Source: Pseudomonadota bacterium
GTDB taxonomy: Bacteria; Pseudomonadota; Gammaproteobacteria; Pseudomonadales; Azotimanducaceae
Assembly (NCBI GenBank): GCA_009936895.1
Contig: JAACDS010000245.1
Location: 1-21,842 of the forward strand
Direction of reading: 5' to 3'
Length of the DNA stretch: 21,842 nt
Shown: positions 16,251-21,842 of the stretch, in pieces
Layout of the letters: each line of letters starts with the position of its first letter
Position numbering within the stretch: the first letter of the stretch is position 1
The notes under the pieces: generated by a model
What the model was told of the DNA's origin: nothing
The model's database searches: none
What the model saw: the letters and a program-made list of their open reading frames with translations, nothing else
Position numbers and translations under genes: made by a program

Positions 16251-16278
16251 TTACCTCTCGATGCAATCTCACTATACT
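16251..16278 (+). promoter_or_regulatory. Weak sigma-70-like promoter for the DUF2306 remnant
   Basis: TTACCT (16251-16256) and TATACT (16273-16278) with a 16-base spacer lie just before the GTG at 16305. The -10 matches well, the -35 poorly. The rest of the 137-base gap (16168-16304) shows only the crotonase ribosome site. Confidence 0.28.
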
Positions 16279-16304
16279 CGGTCCAAAACATTGGGAAAGA
16301 TTTC

Positions 16305-16688
16305 GTGCTGACCCCGGTTATATCTCTTCACTTGGCCACCGTGACACCAGCAGCTCTCATCGGTGCCTACCTTTTGCTTCGGGCCAAGGGCACACCTTTC
16401 CATCGCCTGCTGGGCAAGGCTTATATGGTACTGATGTTGACCACGGCACTGCTTTCATTGTTGATTCCTGCAGCCGTGGGCCCACAACTTCTGGGTCACT
16501 TCGGAGCAATTCACCTGCTCTCCCTACTCGTACTGTACAGCGTACCCGGCGCCTAAATCGCCGCTAAAAAACGCAACGTGCCGGCACACAAGAGCCATAT
16601 GATCGGCGTCTACGTTGGCGGCGTTTTGGTTGCCGGGCTTTTCACCCTCGCCCCGGGGCGCTATCTGCATCAGCTGCTCTTTAGCTGA
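16305..16688 (+). pseudogene. DUF2306-family membrane protein interrupted by one in-frame TAA
   Basis: From the GTG at 16305 (GGGAAAG just upstream) the frame reads 83 codons: LHLATVTPAALIGAYLLLRA, KGTPFHRLLGKAYMVLM, GHFGAIHLLSLLVLYSVPGA. It then meets TAA (16554-16556) and continues in the same frame for 43 codons (IAAKKRNVPAHKSHMIG, LFTLAPGRYLHQLLFS) to TGA at 16686-16688. Both parts match what I know of DUF2306 integral membrane proteins, including the length of about 127 codons. The stop falls where relatives usually have an aromatic residue (...IYAARRGN...), so one base change from TAT or TAC explains it. No frameshift is needed. It is either a recent pseudogene or a sequencing error. 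The family's function is unknown. Confidence 0.8.
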
Positions 16689-16714
16689 CCGGAGCCTCGC
16701 TCTGCGCTTATACT
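16685..16714 (+). promoter_or_regulatory. Sigma-70-like promoter for the dienoyl-CoA isomerase gene
   Basis: CTGACC (16685-16690, four of six matches to TTGACA), an 18-base spacer and TATACT (16709-16714) sit 37 bases before the ATG at 16751. It overlaps the end of the DUF2306 remnant. This is a plausible but unproven promoter for the crotonase-VOC pair. Confidence 0.4.
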
Positions 16715-16750
16715 CGACCAATTCACGTATTCGGCATGAGGAACCCAGAC

Positions 16751-17614
16751 ATGACACAGCAGCACTTTGAGACCTTCGATCTCACCATTGAAAATGAGAT
16801 CGCACACATCTGCCTAAACCGACCGGATAAGCGCAACAGTATGATTCCGTCGTTTTGGGAGGATCTGCCCAACGTTGTGCAGGACATAGACGACGGGGCC
16901 AAGGCTCGGGTCATCGTCATTTCTTCCAGTGGCCCGGTCTTTACCGCAGGCATGGACTTAAACGCCTTTACACCCAAAAGCCATCAAAATGCCGATGAAG
17001 CCAAGCGCGAGCGCATTCGTCATGGGGCCGCGTTTTACGATACCGCGCGCAAAACCCAAGCCGCCTTTAACGCGTTAGAAGCCTGCAGATTGCCAGTATT
17101 GGCGGCCATTCAAGGCGGCTGTGTTGGCGGCGGATTGGATATGGTGACCGCTTGTGACATGCGCTACTGCACTCAGGACGCCTTCTTCACGATCTTTGAG
17201 ATCAACATCGGAATGACCGCAGACGTCGGTACGTTCCCCCGACTGGTGCAGCAAATGCCAGAGGGACTGGTGCGCGAATTAGCCTATACCGGAAGACGCA
17301 TGGCCGCTGATGAAGCCCTCAGTACAGGCCTCGTCAACCGCGTGTTTGCCAGCCATGAAGCAATGCTCGCCGGGGTCATGGAGATCGCTGCAGAGATTGC
17401 CTCCAAGGCTCCGCTGGCGGTCTATGGTTGCAAACACATGATCAATTACTCCAAGGATCACACGACGGCTGATACGTTGGACTATATTGCTATCTGGAAC
17501 GCCTCGTTTTTACAAAGCCAAGAGATGCAAGAGGCTATGGTCGCCAATGCGGAAAAACGTCCTGGAGACTTTGTCCCACTGCCGGGCCGTCAAAAGAGTT
17601 TTGGTTCGCATTAA
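16751..17614 (+). CDS. Delta3,5-Delta2,4-dienoyl-CoA isomerase-like crotonase (ECH1-like)
   Basis: 287 residues from the ATG at 16751, which has AGGA (16739-16742) eight bases upstream; an in-frame ATG at 16736 contains that ribosome site and is less likely. Oxyanion motifs: VFTAGMDL (63-70) and GGCVGGGLD (122-130). The three acidic residues of rat dienoyl-CoA isomerase (Asp176, Glu196, Asp204) align by spacing with Asp130, Glu150 and Asp158, the last in TADVGTFPRL. The same segment is strongly ECH1-like. These enzymes shift double bonds in 3,5-dienoyl-CoA during beta-oxidation of polyunsaturated acyl chains. It is followed after 24 bases by the VOC gene, so the two form an operon. Confidence 0.88.
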   Translation: MTQQHFETFDLTIENEIAHICLNRPDKRNSMIPSFWEDLPNVVQDIDDGAKARVIVISSSGPVFTAGMDLNAFTPKSHQNADEAKRERIRHGAAFYDTARKTQAAFNALEACRLPVLAAIQGGCVGGGLDMVTACDMRYCTQDAFFTIFEINIGMTADVGTFPRLVQQMPEGLVRELAYTGRRMAADEALSTGLVNRVFASHEAMLAGVMEIAAEIASKAPLAVYGCKHMINYSKDHTTADTLDYIAIWNASFLQSQEMQEAMVANAEKRPGDFVPLPGRQKSFGSH

Positions 17615-17638
17615 ACGGGATTCCAGGGAGGGAAAACG

Positions 17639-18418
17639 ATGACGATTCAACTGCGGCAAATTTGTTTGGTGGCTCAGGACATTCAGCAGGTCGTTGATGA
17701 TCTGCGCAGCGTCTTAGGCATCAACAGCTGCTATGTCGACTCGGGGGTCAAAGCCTTTGGTTTGGAAAACAATCTCATGCCTGTGGGCCGAAATTTTCTT
17801 GAGGTGGTTGCGCCAATTCAAGACAACACCGCCGGCGGACGCTATCTGCAACGTCGTAACGGCGATGGCGGCTACATGGTCATCACCCAAATTGACACCT
17901 ATGCCGAACACCAGCGCCTGCGTCAGCGGGCCATCGATGCCGGTGTGCGAGTTGCGCACGAACACAGCAGCGAACAATGGACTCTGACCCAACTGCATCC
18001 CGGTGATTTAAAGGCAGCCTTTTTGGAGCTGGAATACGACAAGGACGAGGACTTCAATGGCCGCTGGAATCCGGTGGGCGGATTCGGCTGGGAAGACCAA
18101 GTCAAACAGGATGTCACCACAGATTTCGTTGGTGTGGAGCTACAGGGTGATGACCCTGAAGCGTTGGCAGCACTTTGGGGACAGTGCACGGACCTAGCGG
18201 TAGAGACCAATCCTGCGGGGCAGCCGTGTCTTTCGTTCAACAATGCCACGCTGCGGTTCGTCCCGATAACCGATGGGCGCGGCCCCGGCTTGGGCGGATT
18301 GGATATTACCGTAGCGGATCGTGAACATATTCTGCGGGAAGCCAAGGCGCGCGATGGCTACATCAGCGATGATCAGGTCATGATCTGTGGCACGCGCTGG
18401 CATTTAATTGGCGGCTGA
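17639..18418 (+). CDS. VOC/glyoxalase-like protein
   Basis: 259 residues in two vicinal-oxygen-chelate modules: the first with FLEVVAPIQDNTAGGRYL (53-70) and GDGGYMVITQID (75-86), the second starting around TTDFVGVELQGDDPEAL. It looks like the Glyoxalase_3-type VOC group. The usual first metal His is Gln7 (LRQICLVA), so metal binding is uncertain and it is not a classical extradiol dioxygenase. Possible roles are lactoylglutathione-like, isomerase or binding functions; none can be assigned. A GGAGGG ribosome site lies before the ATG and the gene follows the isomerase by 24 bases. The convergent CoA-transferase remnant ends only 6 bases beyond its stop. Confidence 0.82.
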   Translation: MTIQLRQICLVAQDIQQVVDDLRSVLGINSCYVDSGVKAFGLENNLMPVGRNFLEVVAPIQDNTAGGRYLQRRNGDGGYMVITQIDTYAEHQRLRQRAIDAGVRVAHEHSSEQWTLTQLHPGDLKAAFLELEYDKDEDFNGRWNPVGGFGWEDQVKQDVTTDFVGVELQGDDPEALAALWGQCTDLAVETNPAGQPCLSFNNATLRFVPITDGRGPGLGGLDITVADREHILREAKARDGYISDDQVMICGTRWHLIGG

Positions 18419-18424
18419 CGGGTC

Positions 18425-19624
18425 TTATTCGGCGCTGTCACCGACCACGCGGTCTGCGATGAGCCGCTGAATCTCCGCGTCTGCCACACCAAGTTCGGCA
18501 AGAATTTCGCGACCATGCTCGCCCAAATGAGGCGCTCTACGCGGCGCAACCGGTTGCGCCGCGTCGGAGAAGAAACCCGGCTGCAAATAGCGCAGACTGC
18601 CCAACTCCGCATCGTCCATGGTTTGCAAGATCCCTGTGGCGGCCAGCTGGTCATCAGCGAATATCTCCTGTAAGGAATTCACCACCGCACAAGGCACATC
18701 GTGACTTCCCAACGCGTCTAGCCATTGTTCATTGGTTCTGCTCGGCGCGACTCGGGCGATGAGTTCGTAGAGCTCATCAATACGATGTGAGCGCGCGGCA
18801 CCGTCGCGAATCCAGTCTGAGGCTGCCAGCTGATCTTCTTCAACCAGAGTCAAGAATCGCACCCACTGCTTCGTGCTATACGGCATGATCGCCATATAGC
18901 CATCAGCGGTTTTAAACGGACGACGGTTTGCCGACATCAAACGCTGGTACCCGATCTCCCCTTGGGCTGGCACCATCGTGTGACCGGCAAGATGCTCCGC
19001 CATCATAAAGCTGGTCATGGTTTCTAGCATGGGCACCTCGATGCTTTGCCCCTCGCCTGTGCGGAGCCGATGCACTAAGGCAGCGGCGATCGCCAGCGCC
19101 AGATGCAGCCCCACAACCTTGTCACACACAATACTGCGTAAAAACCGGGGCGCGTCATCCCCATCGGCGTTAAGCGCAGCAATACCTGAACGTGCCTGAA
19201 TGATATCATCGTACGCGGGGCTGTTTGCATCCGGCCCATGACTGGCGAACCCCGGCGACCAACAATGCACGATATCTGGCTTGATTAGCTTGATCTGCTA
19301 ATAGGAAATACCAAGAGCCAGTGCCGACATACCGCGCATGTTGTGTACAACCACATCTGCGTCCTCGACCAATCGAGCCAGCACATCCTGGCCAGCCGGC
19401 TGCTTCAGATCTAATGCCATACTGCGCTTGTTGCGATTGAAGTTCGCAAAGCCCGCACCAATGTCTGCGCTGGGCCCCGGGCGCACCGCGCGAAATCCGT
19501 CGCCCTCCAAGGGCTCTACTTTCGTAACTTGGGCACCAAAATCACCAAGAAACTGGGTGGCATAAGGCCCCAGTACCACCGTGGTGAAATCCACCACTTT
19601 GATGCCCTCAAGCAAATTCAACAC
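18425..19624 (-). pseudogene. Family III (CaiB/BaiF) CoA-transferase interrupted by one in-frame TAG
   Basis: The frame starts at GTG (19622-19624), reads 108 residues (VVDFTTVVLGPYATQFLGDFGAQVTKVEP, then ADVVVHNM), hits TAG at 19298-19300, and continues in the same frame to 18425. The whole is 400 codons, the normal family length. Text across the stop reads LGISY-stop-QIKLIKPDIVHC; relatives usually have Glu after the Tyr, so GAG to TAG is the simplest cause. The catalytic Asp lies beyond the stop in CDKVVG, at about 168 overall, matching Asp169 of formyl-CoA transferase. The C-terminal part could be restarted at GTG (19268-19270) but would lack the CoA-binding N-terminus. Intact, it would move CoA between an acyl-CoA and an organic acid. 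It is last in a unit behind the MFS and MDR genes. Confidence 0.85.
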
Positions 19625-19663
19625 GGTCGAGACACACTCCTGAACGGGACTATTCGGTCGGGG

Positions 19664-20953
19664 TTAATCAAATTCTTTTTCGCCGCTGGCAAACAAAAGG
19701 TAAAAGACCATACCAAACAGAGTCACACCGGCGGTGACTTGAAAGACAAGATCCCACGACCCTGTGTACTCCAAGATCAAACCCGTCACGGCCACCCCTA
19801 CAATACCGGGAATGGTGCCCGCGGTATTTGTAATGCCCATTAACGTGCCTGCGTGTCTGGGGGCTACGTCCATATGATTCACGTTGAACCCGCCAATGCC
19901 CGCAGCGCCAAACAGTTTGCCCAAACAAAGTATGCCAATGGCGGCCCATACCGTATCCACCGTGGTGACGAGCAGCAAACAAGCCGCCAAACCACCGAAC
20001 GCAATGGTTTGCATGATTTTTCTTACTCGGGTGACGCTCATACCGCTGACAATCATGCGGTCTGCGATGTTTCCGGCAACGTTCAAACACAAAAATGAGG
20101 TGATATGAGGCAGCATGGCCACATAGCCGATATCGCTGAAGGGAACACCAAGCCCCTCGTTTACGTACTTGGGCAGCCAAGACAGAATCACGTAGAGGGT
20201 CCAGTTGTTGCAAAAGTGCGCAACCAAAATAGCCCAAACTGCTTTGCTTTTGAGAAAAACCCAGATAGGCGGCGTTTCCTGACCTTCCGCGGCTTCGCTG
20301 AAACGGGCATTACTCTTAATAAAATCCAGCTCTGCTGCAGAAATACGCGGATGGTCTTGGGGGCGTGTGCTGACAATGTACTGCCACGCAGCGAACCAGA
20401 ACACCCCAACCAACCCAAACAGGTAAAAAGCCCACTCCCAACCCAGGTAGGTCACGATCAGCGGCGTGACGATCAGCGCAAATACGGTGCCGATAGGAAT
20501 CGCGCTGGCGTTGAAGGCTATGGCCTTCGCGGTTTCACCCGCCGGAAACCATCTCGTCACCAAGCTGTAGACCGAAGGAAAGGTCACCGCCTCGCCGAGA
20601 CCCATGCCAATTCTGGCGAGGTACAACATCATTAAGCCGCCCATGGCCGCCCAAGGGGTAATCAGCGTGAACAACGACCAAATCAGTACCCCAGCACCCA
20701 GAACGATCTTGCCGCCGAACGTATCCGCGAGCCGGCCCCCGCCGATCTGCATCAGCAAGTAGCCGATATAGAACGACGACAAAATGTATCCTTGGGTTTC
20801 CAAATTCCAACCGTAATCTTCGGCCATAGGAATGATGGCCACGGAAATATTGACCCGGTCGATGTAGCAGACAAAGGTCGCCGCAAAACACATGGCGATG
20901 ATTGAGTAGCGGGTTTGCCAGAACCCGTCTCTCGTGGCATTCAGTTCAGACAT
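19664..20953 (-). CDS. MFS transporter, anion:cation symporter (ACS) type
   Basis: 429 residues from the ATG at 20951-20953, with GGAGGGAAC immediately upstream; an in-frame start at 21043 would add 30 unlikely residues. It is a twelve-helix inner-membrane carrier. The helix 1-2 signature YIDRVNISVAI (30-40) and the loop GGRLADTFGGKIVL (72-85) are typical of the ACS family (SLC17-like), which moves organic anions such as hexuronates, phthalate, dicarboxylates or sugar phosphates with a cation. The substrate is not identified. It lies between the MDR oxidoreductase (106 bases before) and the CoA-transferase remnant (39 bases after), so an uptake-activation-reduction unit is likely. Confidence 0.88.
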   Translation of the reverse strand: MSELNATRDGFWQTRYSIIAMCFAATFVCYIDRVNISVAIIPMAEDYGWNLETQGYILSSFYIGYLLMQIGGGRLADTFGGKIVLGAGVLIWSLFTLITPWAAMGGLMMLYLARIGMGLGEAVTFPSVYSLVTRWFPAGETAKAIAFNASAIPIGTVFALIVTPLIVTYLGWEWAFYLFGLVGVFWFAAWQYIVSTRPQDHPRISAAELDFIKSNARFSEAAEGQETPPIWVFLKSKAVWAILVAHFCNNWTLYVILSWLPKYVNEGLGVPFSDIGYVAMLPHITSFLCLNVAGNIADRMIVSGMSVTRVRKIMQTIAFGGLAACLLLVTTVDTVWAAIGILCLGKLFGAAGIGGFNVNHMDVAPRHAGTLMGITNTAGTIPGIVGVAVTGLILEYTGSWDLVFQVTAGVTLFGMVFYLLFASGEKEFD

Positions 20954-21059
20954 GTTCCCTCCAGACATTGCCCGTTTCTCTCCCAATGCTCGAAGGTAAC
21001 CCAGCGCGACTCTACTGTCGCCTACCCCTGTGTTCTGGAACACAGCATCTCAGACCGCC

Positions 21060-21842
21060 CTAGCCCTCCGAGGTCGGGTCTTTTGAAACCACCATCAAGG
21101 TTTTACCGAAGTTGTCACCTCGCAACATTTGGGCAAAAACATCAGGAGCGAGTTCAAGACCGTCGCGTTTGTCCTCGAGATAGTCCACCTCGCCACTGCG
21201 AACATAGCCTCCCATCTCCTGCAAAAAACGGTCTTGATAGTCCGCCACAAAATTACCCACAAACAAATCGTGCACCAGCACCTGCTGACGCTCGAATGTC
21301 TGAGCGCCACGCTCTCGCCACTGGGCGCGGGGATCACCACCATCAACATTGCCGTACTGGGAAATCAGGCCGCAAAGCGAAATCCGTGCGCCTGGGTTTA
21401 ACAGCGGCAGCACGGCATCGAATACTGGTCCCCCAACATTTTCAAAATAGATATCGCAGCCGTCAGGACACGCCTGCTTAAGCTCGTCGGCAAAATTCTC
21501 AGAGCGGTGGGATACCGCCGCATCCACCCCCAGGGTTTGCAGATAGGCCAATTTTTCGTCGGACCCTGCAATGGCGACGACCCGACATCCGTAGAGGCGT
21601 CCCAGTTGAGCAACCACCTGCCCGACACCACCGGAGGCTGCAGAAACCACCACGGTCTCTCCCGGCTGGGGAACGCATTGGACGATCAATCCAGAATACG
21701 CCGTAAGACCCAACATACCCATCACACCAATGGCAGTAGAGATCGGTGCTTGCGCCGGGTCGAGCTTGCGCGGAAACATGTAGCCGAACACATCGATGTT
21801 GTCACCGGACAAACCATATTGCTGCCAGCCATTGGTATTGAA
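21060..21842 (-). CDS. MDR-family NAD(P)H-dependent oxidoreductase, N-terminus cut by window edge
   Basis: 260 residues are present, beginning within NTNGWQQYGLS at the right edge; the true start lies outside. Marks of the medium-chain dehydrogenase/reductase superfamily, zinc-independent CurA/prostaglandin-reductase-like branch: LGLTAYSGL (44-52), nucleotide loop AASGGVGQ (68-75), AGSDEKLAYLQTLGVDAAV for cofactor specificity, and IYFENVGG. Such enzymes reduce the double bond of alpha,beta-unsaturated ketones or aldehydes with NADPH in the cytosol. It is the first visible gene of a minus-strand unit continuing with the ACS carrier and CoA-transferase. The substrate is unknown. Confidence 0.9.
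   Translation of the reverse strand, partial: FNTNGWQQYGLSGDNIDVFGYMFPRKLDPAQAPISTAIGVMGMLGLTAYSGLIVQCVPQPGETVVVSAASGGVGQVVAQLGRLYGCRVVAIAGSDEKLAYLQTLGVDAAVSHRSENFADELKQACPDGCDIYFENVGGPVFDAVLPLLNPGARISLCGLISQYGNVDGGDPRAQWRERGAQTFERQQVLVHDLFVGNFVADYQDRFLQEMGGYVRSGEVDYLEDKRDGLELAPDVFAQMLRGDNFGKTLMVVSKDPTSEG

Noticed and set aside
17639..18418. VOC protein as the missing extradiol ring-cleavage dioxygenase
   Set aside because: The first His ligand position is Gln7 and no His-His-Glu extradiol triad is evident.
18425..19624. Stop-codon reassignment or suppressor decoding to explain the internal TAG and the TAA at 16554
   Set aside because: TAA, TAG and TGA all end ordinary genes here (TAG ends the flavoprotein, SDR 2, MaoC, ACAD-like and MHS genes), so a reassigned code is not supported.
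1..21842. CRISPR array, tRNA, rRNA, insertion sequence or phage genes
   Set aside because: No spaced direct repeats, cloverleaf-like segments, terminal inverted repeats or transposase/integrase motifs were seen on either strand.

Overview
The window looks like a chromosomal stretch from a free-living, probably marine, gammaproteobacterium. This is inferred from gene families, mid-range GC content and Shine-Dalgarno spacing; no rRNA or tRNA marker is present. All 22 kb is metabolic: roughly twenty catabolic enzymes and carriers. I see no transposase, integrase, phage gene, CRISPR array, tRNA or rRNA, and no recognisable transcriptional regulator.

Layout. 1-1396 (-): GPH/MFS_2 carrier cut by the left edge. 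1588-2388 (+): SDR. 2420-4099 (-): amidohydrolase followed by a small Cys-rich membrane-anchored protein of unknown function. 4265-6000 (+): 2-keto-4-pentenoate hydratase type enzyme, a small HExxH membrane protein, and a 74-residue NrtS-like nitrate/nitrite carrier. 5990-7893 (-): aldo/keto reductase then Fe(II)/2-oxoglutarate dioxygenase. 8047-10405 (+): FAD oxidoreductase then a second SDR. 10437-12034 (-): second Fe(II)/2OG dioxygenase overlapping a short acyl-CoA-dehydrogenase-like protein. 12153-13013 (+): double-hotdog MaoC protein. 13066-14403 (-): MHS-family carrier. 14586-15338 (+): periplasmic ModA. 15325-16167 (-): crotonase. 16305-16688 (+): DUF2306 membrane gene interrupted by one in-frame TAA. 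16751-18418 (+): dienoyl-CoA-isomerase-like crotonase then a VOC protein. 18425-21842 (-): MDR oxidoreductase (cut by the right edge), ACS-type MFS carrier, and a class III CoA-transferase interrupted by one in-frame TAG.

How it may work together. Three organic-solute carriers, oxygen-dependent activation enzymes (two 2OG dioxygenases, one flavoprotein), NAD(P)H dehydrogenases/reductases (two SDRs, AKR, MDR), CoA activation (CoA-transferase) and beta-oxidation-like steps (two crotonases, MaoC, ACAD-like) suggest breakdown of one or more organic acids, alicyclic/aromatic or terpenoid-like compounds. The amidohydrolase plus the hydratase resemble the lower part of a meta-cleavage route, but no ring-cleavage dioxygenase is present, so the substrate cannot be named. 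The genes lie in one- to three-gene units of alternating strand, so this is a mosaic of small transcription units rather than one operon.

Most notable: two genes about 2.7 kb apart are each broken by exactly one in-frame stop while otherwise intact. There is also a minimal HExxH membrane protein, a single-gene NrtS homologue, a MaoC protein whose catalytic Asp and His fall in different halves, and a truncated ACAD-like protein translationally coupled to a dioxygenase. I do not see a clear, wholly new multi-gene system.
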